Assembly: GCA_022842325.1 (NCBI GenBank)
Contig: JALHPU010000017.1
Location: 24,558-88,557, forward strand
Direction of reading: 5' to 3'
DNA from: Sulfuritalea sp.
Lineage (GTDB): Bacteria > Pseudomonadota > Gammaproteobacteria > Burkholderiales > Rhodocyclaceae
DNA: 64,000 nucleotides
In this document: positions 30,112 to 38,018 of the stretch, piece after piece
Layout of the letters: each line of letters opens with the position of its first letter
Position numbering within the stretch: position 1 is the first letter of the stretch
Position numbers and translations under genes: made by a program
Notes under the pieces: model-generated
Told to the model about the DNA's origin: nothing
Database searches by the model: none
Seen by the model: only the letters and a program-made list of their open reading frames with translations

Positions 30112-31251
30112 ATGCACGGCCAGGCAGCGTGGCAAATCGAGGTGCTCTCGTCCGCCGACGATCCCGCGACTTTGGTGATCGTTCTCGGCGGTCGCTGGCG
30201 CATCGACCAGCATCTGCCCACGGCCGATACCCTGAATGACAGACTGGCGGCGCCGGTGCGCCGGATCCGTTTCGACGCGGGCGAACTCGCCGAGTGGGAT
30301 TCCGGCCTGCTGAGCTTCGTTTCCGGAATCAGCAAGTACGGCACGGAGCGTGGCATCGCCGTCGATGGCAGCGGACTGCCATCGGGTGCACAGCGCCTGC
30401 TGGCGATGGCGCTGGCGGTGCCGGAGCAAAAGCTTGCGGGGCGGGAAAACGGCCCACAGGGAAGCTTCGCCAAAGTCGGTACCGCGACCCTGGAGTTCAT
30501 CCACGGTGCGCCGCAGATGCTGGGCTTTCTCGGCGAAGTCACGTTGTCGCTGTTACGGCTGCTTTCCGGCCGTGCCCGTTTTCGTGCCCGCGACCTTTGG
30601 CTGGAAATCGAGGAAGTCGGGCCGCGCGCCCTGCCGATCGTCTCGGTGATCAGCTTCCTGGTCGGGCTGATCCTCGCCTATCTCGGCGCCGACCAGCTGA
30701 AACTGGTCGGGGCGCAGATATTCATCGCCGACCTGGTGGCCATCGGCATGGTGCGCGAGGTGGGCGCGCTGATGACCGGCATCATCATCGCCGGCCGTAC
30801 CGGCGCCGCCTTTGCCGCGCAGCTCGGCACCATGCAGGTCAATGAGGAAATCGACGCCTTCAAGACGCTCGGCATCTCGGCCATCGATTTCCTGGTGCTG
30901 CCGCGTATCCTCGCGCTGATGCTGATGGTGCCGCTGCTGACGCTCTACTCCGGCTTCATCGGCATGCTGGCGGGCTTGCTGGTCTCGGTCACGATCTTCG
31001 ACATCGGCGTTTTTGAGTACTACACCGAAACCCTGCGCGCGCTGGAATTCAAGCAGTTCGCGGTCGGCCTGTCGAAGGGCACGGTGTATGGCGCGATGAT
31101 CGCCTTCGCCGGCTGCCTGCGCGGCATGCAGTGCGGACGCAGCGCCGAAGCGGTCGGCCATGCCGCCACCTCGGCCGTGGTCACCGCGATCCTGCTGATC
31201 ACGATCGCGGCCTCGATCATGACCATCGTGTACTACCAGTTGGGAATTTGA
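30112..31251 (+). CDS. MlaE-family permease with N-terminal STAS domain
   Basis: 379 residues. The first part (about 1-105) is a soluble STAS/MlaB-like domain; the rest is an MlaE permease with about five to six spans and the family signature region IIAGRTGAAFAAQLGTMQVNEEIDAFKTLG near residues 225-254. In E. coli the STAS protein MlaB is separate and regulates the ABC complex; here it is fused to the permease. With the following ATPase and MCE protein it forms an inner-membrane lipid transporter. It starts 17 bases after rhlE. Confidence 0.9.
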   Translation: MHGQAAWQIEVLSSADDPATLVIVLGGRWRIDQHLPTADTLNDRLAAPVRRIRFDAGELAEWDSGLLSFVSGISKYGTERGIAVDGSGLPSGAQRLLAMALAVPEQKLAGRENGPQGSFAKVGTATLEFIHGAPQMLGFLGEVTLSLLRLLSGRARFRARDLWLEIEEVGPRALPIVSVISFLVGLILAYLGADQLKLVGAQIFIADLVAIGMVREVGALMTGIIIAGRTGAAFAAQLGTMQVNEEIDAFKTLGISAIDFLVLPRILALMLMVPLLTLYSGFIGMLAGLLVSVTIFDIGVFEYYTETLRALEFKQFAVGLSKGTVYGAMIAFAGCLRGMQCGRSAEAVGHAATSAVVTAILLITIAASIMTIVYYQLGI

Positions 31252-31255
31252 AGCC

Positions 31256-32008
31256 ATGAACGGCGCAGCCCACATCGAGGTACGCGACCTGAGCATGGCT
31301 TATGGCGATTTCATCGTGCAGAGCAGTCTCGATTTCACGGTGAACAAGGGCGACATCTTCGTCGTCATGGGCGGCAACGGTTGCGGCAAGACCACGCTGA
31401 TGCGCGCCCTGGTCGGCCTGCAGCGGCCCGCGGCCGGCGCGGTGCTGTACAGCGGCGAAGACTTCTGGAATGCCGAAGAGGAGGCGCAGCAAAGGCTCAA
31501 GCGCCGGCTCGGCATCCTGTTCCAGGGCGGTGCGCTGTGGAGCTCACTGACACTCGCGGAAAATGTCGCGCTGCCGATCGCCGAATACACAGGCCTGCCC
31601 CCGGCCCGCGTGGACGAAATCGTCGCCTTCAAGCTGGCCCTGGTCGGACTGGCCGGCTGCGAGGATTTGTACCCTGCCGAGTTGAGCGGCGGCATGAAGA
31701 AACGTGCAGGTCTGGCGCGCGCGATGGCGCTCGATCCGGACATCCTGGTCATCGACGAGCCTTCGTCCGGGCTCGATCCGCTGACGGCGCGGCGCCTCGA
31801 CGAGCTGATCATGGAACTGCGCGACAGCCTCGGCACCACCATCGTCGTCATCACGCACGAACTGGCCAGCATTCTCAGCATCGGCAACAATTCCATCTAT
31901 CTCGATACCGAAAGCCGCACCATGATCGCCACCGGCCACCCGCAGGACGCCTTGAAGAACGGCCATCCCAAGGTCCGTCATTTCCTCAGTCGCGGAGTTG
32001 TTGAATGA
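31256..32008 (+). CDS. MlaF-like ABC ATPase of the MCE transporter
   Basis: 250 residues. Walker A is GGNGCGKTTL (about residues 37-46), the signature is LSGGMKKRAGLARAMAL (typical of MlaF rather than of other ABC ATPases), and Walker B is ILVIDEPSSGLDP. It powers lipid movement by the STAS-MlaE permease. It overlaps the MCE gene by 4 bases. Confidence 0.93.
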   Translation: MNGAAHIEVRDLSMAYGDFIVQSSLDFTVNKGDIFVVMGGNGCGKTTLMRALVGLQRPAAGAVLYSGEDFWNAEEEAQQRLKRRLGILFQGGALWSSLTLAENVALPIAEYTGLPPARVDEIVAFKLALVGLAGCEDLYPAELSGGMKKRAGLARAMALDPDILVIDEPSSGLDPLTARRLDELIMELRDSLGTTIVVITHELASILSIGNNSIYLDTESRTMIATGHPQDALKNGHPKVRHFLSRGVVE

Positions 32009-33021
32009 GCCGCAAAGCCAACCCCACGCTGATCGGCGCCTTCGTGCTCGGCGCGGTGGCACTGGCGATCATCGCCACGCTGCTGCTGGCCGGCGGCAGC
32101 TGGTTCGGCGAACGCAAGCAGCATGTGCTGTATTTCGAGGGTGCGGCCCAGGGCCTGCAGGTCGGCGCGCCGGTGGTCTTTCTCGGCGTCAAGGTCGGCA
32201 CTGTGAGGCAGATCCAGCTCGGCCTCGACCAGCAGACCCGCCGCTTCCTGGTCCCGGTAACCATCGAAGTGGAACCCCAGGTCGTGCATACGCACGGCGG
32301 GCAGAACATCGATCTGCGCGACCGTGACACCGTCCGTCAATTGGTCGAGCGCGGCCTGCGCGCACGGCTGCGGATGCAAAGCCTGCTGACTGGCCAGCTT
32401 TACGTCGATCTCGATTTCCATCCGGACAAGCCGGCGACCTTCGCCGCACTCGATCCCGAGCTCAGCGAAATCCCGACCATCCGTACTGCCGTGCAGGAGC
32501 TGAGCACCAAGCTCGAAGCCTTCCCGATGGACAAGTTCCTCGCCGACGTCGCAGCGATCAGCAGCGCGGTGAACAAGCTGATGTCGGCGCAGGCCACGCA
32601 AGACCTGCCACGGCGCCTCGACGCCACCCTGCGCCACCTTGAATCGCTCGCCGCACGCTTCGATGCGCAGGGCGGCCCGATCCTCAAGGACGTGCGCGGC
32701 AACCTGGCCGAGATGCACAAGGCACTGCTGGCGGCGCAGGCCGCGCTGGCCAGGCTCGACACCGCCGCCGAGCGCGTCGCCGATCTGGCGCGCGCCGACT
32801 CGCGCATGGTGGCCGGCATGACCCAGGCCAGCGAGGATCTGGCCAAGGCCGCCGCTTCGGTACGCAAGCTGACCGAACAGGAATCGCCGACGGTAGACAA
32901 CGTCAATGCCACGCTCAAGGAAATCGCCCGCGCCGCCGATGCCCTGCGCCTGCTGGCGGAAACCCTGGAACAGCAACCCGATGCCATCTGGCGCGGCAAG
33001 CGGCAGAAGACCGCCCCCTGA
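32005..33021 (+). CDS. MCE-domain protein (MlaD/PqiB-like)
   Basis: 338 residues: N-terminal membrane span (LGAVALAIIATLLLAGG), then the MCE domain (about 42-125; GLQVGAPVVFLGVKVGTV is the signature), and a long C-terminal helical stretch (about 170-330) that could form the multimeric channel or reach across the periplasm. It would capture lipids for the ABC complex. MlaB is fused to the permease and no MlaC gene is present, so this is not the full E. coli-type operon. Confidence 0.9.
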   Translation: MSRKANPTLIGAFVLGAVALAIIATLLLAGGSWFGERKQHVLYFEGAAQGLQVGAPVVFLGVKVGTVRQIQLGLDQQTRRFLVPVTIEVEPQVVHTHGGQNIDLRDRDTVRQLVERGLRARLRMQSLLTGQLYVDLDFHPDKPATFAALDPELSEIPTIRTAVQELSTKLEAFPMDKFLADVAAISSAVNKLMSAQATQDLPRRLDATLRHLESLAARFDAQGGPILKDVRGNLAEMHKALLAAQAALARLDTAAERVADLARADSRMVAGMTQASEDLAKAAASVRKLTEQESPTVDNVNATLKEIARAADALRLLAETLEQQPDAIWRGKRQKTAP

Positions 33022-33045
33022 CCCATCAAATCAGAAGGAGAAATT

Positions 33046-33132
33046 ATGGACCCCCACGCTCACATTCGTTCGCTGCCCCCCAAGGGGGCGCATGCCTCCC
33101 TTGGGGCGGCCCTGCGGAAGGCATGGCCATGA
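33046..33132 (+). CDS. Short leader ORF encoded by a repeat, coupled to the FAH gene
   Basis: A 28-codon frame starts at ATG 33046 behind a strong GAAGGAG ribosome-binding site (MDPHAHIRSLPPKG...) and stops with TGA at 33130-33132, which overlaps the FAH start as ATGA. Nearly all of it is the REP-like element at 33049-33122, so the peptide itself probably has no function. Its translation would deliver ribosomes to the FAH start, which lacks a good site of its own. Confidence 0.45.
   Translation: MDPHAHIRSLPPKGAHASLGAALRKAWP
33049..33122. repeat. REP-like palindromic element between mlaD-like and FAH genes
   Basis: Contains CCCCCCAAGGGGGCG followed by CCCTTGGGGCGGCC, arms that can pair with each other. 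Its CCTTGGGGCGGCC end also occurs at 53767-53779, between soeB and soeC. I recall similar CCCCCCAAGGGGG elements between genes in other Betaproteobacteria. Confidence 0.6.
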
Positions 33133-33968
33133 AGCTCGTCCGCTTCGGCCCCAAGGACCGCGAAAAACCCGGCCTGATCGCCGCCGACGGCACGCTGCGC
33201 GATCTGTCCGCCCATGTCGCCGACATCGGCTGGAACGAGCTCTCCACCGCCGGCCAGCAGCGCCTGCGCGCACTGAATCCGGCCACGCTGCCCGCGGTGC
33301 GCGGCAAGCCGCGCTTCGGCGTGCCCTTCACCGGGATTTCGAAAATCGTCGGCATCGGACTCAACTACCGTGCCCACGCCCTCGAAGCCGGGATGCCGAT
33401 TCCCGCCGAGCCGGTGATGTTCATGAAAGCCACGACCTGCATCAGCGGCCCCGACGATCCGATCCTGATGCCGATCGGCAGCAGCAAGCTCGACTGGGAA
33501 GTCGAACTAGGGCTAGTCATCGGCAAGGAAAGCCGTCAGGTCAGCGAAGCCGCGGCGCTCGACCACGTCGCCGGCTACTGCGTGTTCCACGATGTCTCGG
33601 AGCGCGCCTTCCAGCTCGAACGCGGCGGCCAGTGGGACAAGGGCAAGGGCTGCGACAGCTTCGGCCCGATCGGCCCCTGGCTGGTGACGAAGGATGAAAT
33701 CGCCGACCCGCAAGCCTTGCGCCTGTGGCTCGACGTCAATGGCGAACGCATGCAGGATTCGAGCACGTCCGACATGATCTTTTCCTGCGCCCAGATCGTC
33801 AGCTATGTTTCGCGTTTCATGACCCTGCTGCCCGGCGACGTGATCTGCACCGGCACGCCGCAGGGCGTCGGCATGGGCCGCGGCCGCTTCCTGCAGCTCG
33901 GCGACAAAGTGAAGCTCGGCGTCGAGGGCCTCGGCGAGCAGGAACAGACCGTCATCGCCACACGGTAG
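33129..33968 (+). CDS. Fumarylacetoacetate hydrolase (FAH) family protein
   Basis: 279 residues starting MKLVRFGPKDREKPG. The catalytic domain (about 70-279) shows KIVGIGLNYRAHA, the metal ligands in DWEVELGLVIGKE (glutamates) and the GYCVFHDVSERAFQ region, and LLPGDVICTGTPQGVG at the end. Family enzymes hydrolyse or decarboxylate 2,4-diketo acids (for example acylpyruvase or hydratase-decarboxylases in aromatic meta-cleavage). No aromatic pathway genes are nearby, so the substrate is open. I chose ATG 33129 rather than 33123 by homology. The normal leader is replaced by a repeat-encoded ORF. Confidence 0.9.
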   Translation: MKLVRFGPKDREKPGLIAADGTLRDLSAHVADIGWNELSTAGQQRLRALNPATLPAVRGKPRFGVPFTGISKIVGIGLNYRAHALEAGMPIPAEPVMFMKATTCISGPDDPILMPIGSSKLDWEVELGLVIGKESRQVSEAAALDHVAGYCVFHDVSERAFQLERGGQWDKGKGCDSFGPIGPWLVTKDEIADPQALRLWLDVNGERMQDSSTSDMIFSCAQIVSYVSRFMTLLPGDVICTGTPQGVGMGRGRFLQLGDKVKLGVEGLGEQEQTVIATR

Positions 33969-33973
33969 CGCAA

Positions 33974-33994
33974 GAGTCGGCGCTGGCGACACGG
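33974..33994 (+). repeat. Dispersed repeat copy in the FAH-FGGY spacer
   Basis: GAGTCGGCGCTGGCGACACGG in the 62-base gap between the FAH and sugar-kinase genes. Matches the valS copy over 20 bases. Confidence 0.65.
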
Positions 33995-34030
33995 TGACCG
34001 CCGCGGGTAGCGGTAGTATCTGGGGCTGCC

Positions 34031-35596
34031 ATGAGCAACGACTACCTCCTCGCCATCGACTGCGGCACGCAAAGCGTGCGCGCCTTGATCTTCGACCTGC
34101 GCGGTCATCTGGTCGACAAGGCGCAGGTCGATATCACCAGCTACCAGTCGCCGCAGCCGGGCTGGGTCGAAATCGACCCAGAAGAATTCTGGCGCGCCCT
34201 GTGCCAGGCCTGCCAGCGCCTCTGGGCCAATACCCGGGTGCCGAAGAGCTCGATCCGCGGCGTGGTCATCACCACCCAGCGCGCCACCGTCATCAATCTC
34301 GACCGCCACGGCCAGCCGCTACGGCCGGCCATCGTCTGGCTCGACCAACGGCGCGCCGATACACGGCCGACGTTTTCGTGGTGGTGGGAACTGGCCTTCC
34401 GCACCATCGGCATGCGCGAAACGATCCGCTTCTTCGCCCGCGAAGCCGAGGCCAACTGGATTGCCCAGCATCAGCCCGCGCTCTGGGCGCGCACCGACAA
34501 GTACCTGCTGCTCTCCGGCTACCTCAACTACCGCTGCACCGGCCGTTACGCCGATTCCGTAGCGAGCCAGGTCGGCTACATTCCATTCGACTACCGGCGC
34601 GGGCGCTGGGCCAGCGCCTGGAACTGGAAATGGCAGTGCCTGCCGGTCAGGCGCGAAATGCTGCCCGAGTTGGTCCCGGCCGGTGCCCGGCTCGGCGTAA
34701 TCAGCACCGACGCAGCGCGCGACACCGGCATTCCCGCAGGCCTGCCGCTGATCGCCGGCGCCGCCGACAAGGCCTGCGAAGTCATCGGCGCCGGCTGCCT
34801 GACGCCCGAGATCGCCTGCCTCTCCTACGGCACCGCCGCCACCATCAACACCAGCACGCCGCGCTACATGGAGGCCACGCCCTTCATCCCGCCCTACCAG
34901 GCCGCGGTGCCCGGCCACTACAACACCGAGATCCAGATCACGCGCGGCTTCTGGATGGTCAACTGGTTCAAGGAACAGTTCGGCCTGCACGAGCAGATCG
35001 AAGCGCAGAGCCGCGGCGTGGCGCCCGAGAACCTGTTCGACGAACTGGTCAATGCGGTGCCGCCCGGCGCCATGGGCCTGATGCTGCAGCCCTTCTGGAA
35101 TCCCGGCATCAAGGTGCCAGGCCCGGAAGCCAAGGGCGCCGTGATCGGCTTCGGCGACGTGCATACCCGCGCCCACCTCTACCGCGCCATCCTCGAAGGC
35201 CTCGCCTATGCCTTGCGCGAAGGCAAGGAGCGCATCGAACGGCGCGGCGGCACCCGCATCGAACGCGTGCGCGTCTCCGGCGGCGGCTCGCAAAGCGACG
35301 CCGCGATGCAGATCACCGCCAACATCTTCAACCTGCCCGCCGAGCGCCCTCACCTTTACGAGACCAGCGGCCTCGGCGCCGCCATCATCACTGCCGTCGG
35401 CCTCGGCCTGCACCCCGACTTCGCCACCGCCGTGCGCGAAATGACCCGCGTCGGCCAGGTGTTCCAGCCCGAGCCGCAGCACGTGCGCATCTACGAACAG
35501 CTCTACCGCAAGGTGTATTGCCGCATGTACCAGCGGCTGCAGCCGCTGTACCGGGAGATACGCGAGATCACCGGCTATCCGGCCAGCGGGGCATGA
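34031..35596 (+). CDS. FGGY-family carbohydrate kinase
   Basis: 521 residues with two actin-like domains. The N-terminal phosphate-binding loop is LLAIDCGTQSVRALIFD (residues about 6-22). The sugar-binding region contains PAIVWLDQRRAD. The ATP-binding part includes LIAGAADKACEVIGAG and the FGGY signature-like VSGGGSQSDAAMQITANIF. The family phosphorylates sugars such as xylulose, ribulose or glycerol. There are no sugar transport or isomerase genes nearby, so the substrate is unknown. It probably forms its own unit, as hairpins follow. Confidence 0.88.
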   Translation: MSNDYLLAIDCGTQSVRALIFDLRGHLVDKAQVDITSYQSPQPGWVEIDPEEFWRALCQACQRLWANTRVPKSSIRGVVITTQRATVINLDRHGQPLRPAIVWLDQRRADTRPTFSWWWELAFRTIGMRETIRFFAREAEANWIAQHQPALWARTDKYLLLSGYLNYRCTGRYADSVASQVGYIPFDYRRGRWASAWNWKWQCLPVRREMLPELVPAGARLGVISTDAARDTGIPAGLPLIAGAADKACEVIGAGCLTPEIACLSYGTAATINTSTPRYMEATPFIPPYQAAVPGHYNTEIQITRGFWMVNWFKEQFGLHEQIEAQSRGVAPENLFDELVNAVPPGAMGLMLQPFWNPGIKVPGPEAKGAVIGFGDVHTRAHLYRAILEGLAYALREGKERIERRGGTRIERVRVSGGGSQSDAAMQITANIFNLPAERPHLYETSGLGAAIITAVGLGLHPDFATAVREMTRVGQVFQPEPQHVRIYEQLYRKVYCRMYQRLQPLYREIREITGYPASGA

Positions 35597-35600
35597 AAGC

Positions 35601-35666
35601 CTCCGCTGGTGGCGGAGCAACTACTTCCGCTTTGGGGACAGGAATACAAGGGGTCGCGTCGACCCC
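35601..35666 (+). terminator. Two hairpins after the FGGY kinase gene
   Basis: CTCCGC/GCGGAG (35601-35617, 5-base loop) and GGGGTCG/CGACCCC (35650-35666, 3-base loop) follow the kinase stop. No T-tract is attached, so they may be repeat-derived or weak terminators between the kinase and the convergent XRE gene. Confidence 0.4.
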
Positions 35667-35748
35667 AAGCAGCCGGTCGCGAACCCGGACCCCCTTTTGC
35701 TGGCCGATTAGCCTCTCAAGGCGTCCGGGGCGTATCAAAGGCTCCCCG

Positions 35749-36222
35749 CTAGAGCGGGCGACCGAGATGCCTTTCAACCTGCCGACGTTCCCACTGTGGG
35801 CCGAGGAACCAAGCTGGTCTAAAAACCCGAGAAGCGTGCATCAAGATACCCAATCCCCATCCGCCCATCACCCAATAGACCCACATTCTTTGTGGAGAAA
35901 CGATCAGGTTGATGGCCAGCAACGCGATAACGACAACTATGTATTGAAAAAGGTGCATGTAGAAGCGTCGAAGGCTGCGTACATACTTAAACGCTTCTGC
36001 TTCCTGCTTTTCGCTTAGGGCATTTTCTGTAGATGTCATGTCTTGCTCCGGTTTAAGGGTTGAGAAGTCCACTTCGAACACCGCAGCAAGCGACTTGAGT
36101 GTTTCGATACTGGCCGGTTGTCCAGTTTCAATGCGCTGAATGGTTCTGACACTCAAACCGCTGGCATCGGCCAACTGTTGTTGTGACCACCCGTGTTTAA
36201 GGCGTAATTTCTGAATCAACAT
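35749..36222 (-). CDS. XRE-type regulator with a C-terminal 2TM membrane domain
   Basis: 157 residues. An N-terminal Cro/C1-type helix-turn-helix (WSQQQLADASGLSVRTIQRIE, about residues 12-32) is followed by a linker and two membrane helices (YIVVVIALLAINLIV and VYWVMGGWGLGILMHA, about 94-130) with a basic end, the layout of 2TM-domain XRE proteins. The DNA-binding domain would thus be tethered to the inner membrane. A GGAG site precedes the start. Base composition is AT-richer than the neighbours, hinting at recent acquisition. Targets are unknown. Confidence 0.85.
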   Translation of the reverse strand: MLIQKLRLKHGWSQQQLADASGLSVRTIQRIETGQPASIETLKSLAAVFEVDFSTLKPEQDMTSTENALSEKQEAEAFKYVRSLRRFYMHLFQYIVVVIALLAINLIVSPQRMWVYWVMGGWGLGILMHASRVFRPAWFLGPQWERRQVERHLGRPL

Positions 36223-36554
36223 GTCAAGCTCCAGTTGCTACGGAATCCCCAAGATGGCATAAAAGGTTGCAATGTGCGACGACAGCAATACGCCAATACC
36301 CCGACACCGACGCGACATTGTCGCAAAGAACCAGCCGCGCAGCGGGGTTGGGGAACGACAGCTATTGGTCGACGCCGTCCGCGAAGCGGGCGGCTGGCTT
36401 AGCGACCGTCCCAGCGGACCTTTGGCAGCGAGGGCAGTCTGACACTGCAGGCCGGGGCGGCGGGGTGTACGAGTCAAGCACATCGGAAGCGAAGTCACAC
36501 CACAAAAAGTCGGCGCTGGCGACACGCCAATTTACCGTCTCTCCGCAGCGGACC
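36223..36554. other. 332-base spacer without a gene, containing repeats
   Basis: I see no supported coding sequence. The spacer holds an inverted repeat CCAGCCGC (36331-36338)/GCGGCTGG (36390-36397) and one dispersed-repeat copy near its right end. It may contain decayed coding sequence, but no family is recognisable. The XRE promoter must lie in its left part. Confidence 0.6.
36504..36526 (+). repeat. Dispersed repeat copy in the XRE-DUF294 spacer
   Basis: AAAAAGTCGGCGCTGGCGAC then ACG, ending 28 bases from the stop of the CBS-DUF294 gene. The A-run plus GTCGGCGCTGGCG matches the copy at 63976-64000. Confidence 0.65.
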
Positions 36555-38018
36555 CTAATTCAGGTAATCCAGCCGCAAGCGCTGCTGCAGGGTCCGCGCC
36601 TGACGAAAGGCTTCCTTGAGGATCTGCCGGTCGAGCTTGTGCAACCGGTCCGGATTGAGCCGGTTGGCGGCCGCGGGAAATTCGCCGGATACCTGGTTCT
36701 GCAGCCGTAGTCGCTGGATCTGGTAGAAGGCCGCCGCCATCGCCGCCGCCTCCTCGACCGGCATGCCCAGGGCCTGGCGCACGCCGCGCAGACGCTCGAC
36801 GGTGTTGGTGTGGGGAATTCCGTGCGCCAGCGAGAATATTCTGACGGCATCGACGAAGACGCGGATGCCCTGGCCCTTGAGATCGATGGTATGTGGAAAT
36901 TCCTTGCCGCCACCGGTGCGAAATTCGCGCCACCAGGACAGCGGCGGCGTCTGTTCGAGCGCATTGACGGTCATCGCCCGCACGAATGCGGTGTTGCCCT
37001 TGCAGCGTTGGAGCAGCCAGCGCTGCAATTCGGTGACCAGTTCCTCGCGGCCGTAAAGCGGGCGGAAATCGAAAAATATACTGGCATTGAGCAGCGCCTT
37101 TGGCTCCGGCACCGAGATCCAGCTGTTGAATTGTCGCTTCCATTCCTCCTGCGAGAGACACCAGGCCGGGTTGCTGGCCATGACCTGGCCGGTGCAGAGC
37201 GAAAATCCGCAGCTGTCGAGCGCCGTAGTGACCGCCTCGGCGAAGGGCAGGAACTGCTGCCGCAAATCTTCCGCCTCGGCAGCCGAGGCGGCGGCGAAGA
37301 TGATGCCGTTGTCCTGATCGGTGACCAGGGTCTGCTCGAGTCGCCCTTCTGAACCGAACACGATCCAGCACCATGGCACATAGGGCAGCTCGAAGCGGGC
37401 TTCGACCAGGTCGATGACCTGCAGCGCGATCAGGTCGTTGAGCGCCGATATCCATTCGCACAGGACCTCGGCGCCGCTGCCCTCGGCCAGGCGGCGGGCC
37501 GCAAAGCGGCGCACGGCGGCCGTCTGCGCCGCGAGTTCGTCAATGCTGCGCGCCGCCAGGATGGCATTGGCCAGGCTCGCCGAATCGGCTGCCTGCATGC
37601 CGTACAGATCGCCCTGCGAGACGACGTTGAACAGCTGCCCGTCGGCCCCGGTCAGGATCAAATGGCGCATGCCGCGGCGGAACATCAGCACGGTGGCCTG
37701 ATGCACCGTGGCTTCGGCCGAGAGGCTGGCCAGCCCGCCGGTCATCACACCGGCGATCGGCCCGGCCAGGTCGCAGTCCTCATTGACGATGCAGCGCAGC
37801 GCGTCGCGCAGGGTGACGATGCCCAGCGGCACCGAGCTCACGCCATCGACAATGACGGCGGCCTCGGCATCGCGTGAATCGATGGCACGCAGCGCGTCGC
37901 GCACCGAGAGCGCCGGATCCAGCACCACCGGCGACGCCAGCGGCAGGTTGCACAGCGTCGTATTGAGATTGATCGGCGCCGCGTCGAGCAGGTGCGACTC
38001 AGTATTTGATGCGGGCAT
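36555..38018 (-). CDS. CBS-domain putative nucleotidyltransferase (DUF294 type)
   Basis: 487 residues. Two CBS repeats (about residues 20-140) precede a GlnD-like nucleotidyltransferase domain with FGSEGRLEQTLVTDQDNGI (about 227-245), which carries the GS motif and paired aspartates, and a helical C-terminal DUF294_C domain. CBS pairs usually sense adenosine nucleotides. The family's substrate is not established. It starts inside the end of the upstream exonuclease gene (20-base overlap), so the two are co-translated. DUF294 genes are often found beside DnaQ-type exonuclease genes, including in acetate-switch loci of other proteobacteria. Confidence 0.88.
   Translation of the reverse strand: MPASNTESHLLDAAPINLNTTLCNLPLASPVVLDPALSVRDALRAIDSRDAEAAVIVDGVSSVPLGIVTLRDALRCIVNEDCDLAGPIAGVMTGGLASLSAEATVHQATVLMFRRGMRHLILTGADGQLFNVVSQGDLYGMQAADSASLANAILAARSIDELAAQTAAVRRFAARRLAEGSGAEVLCEWISALNDLIALQVIDLVEARFELPYVPWCWIVFGSEGRLEQTLVTDQDNGIIFAAASAAEAEDLRQQFLPFAEAVTTALDSCGFSLCTGQVMASNPAWCLSQEEWKRQFNSWISVPEPKALLNASIFFDFRPLYGREELVTELQRWLLQRCKGNTAFVRAMTVNALEQTPPLSWWREFRTGGGKEFPHTIDLKGQGIRVFVDAVRIFSLAHGIPHTNTVERLRGVRQALGMPVEEAAAMAAAFYQIQRLRLQNQVSGEFPAAANRLNPDRLHKLDRQILKEAFRQARTLQQRLRLDYLN

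Noticed and set aside
33046..33132. Leader peptide as a functional attenuator
   Set aside because: There is no run of regulatory codons and no terminator/antiterminator pair; coupling through a repeat explains it more simply.
34319..35620. Minus-strand frame opposite the FGGY kinase
   Set aside because: Same antisense artefact; the plus strand has clear kinase motifs.
36223..36554. Possible pseudogene in the spacer beside the XRE gene
   Set aside because: No frame gives a recognisable protein fragment; inverted repeats explain the visible structure better.
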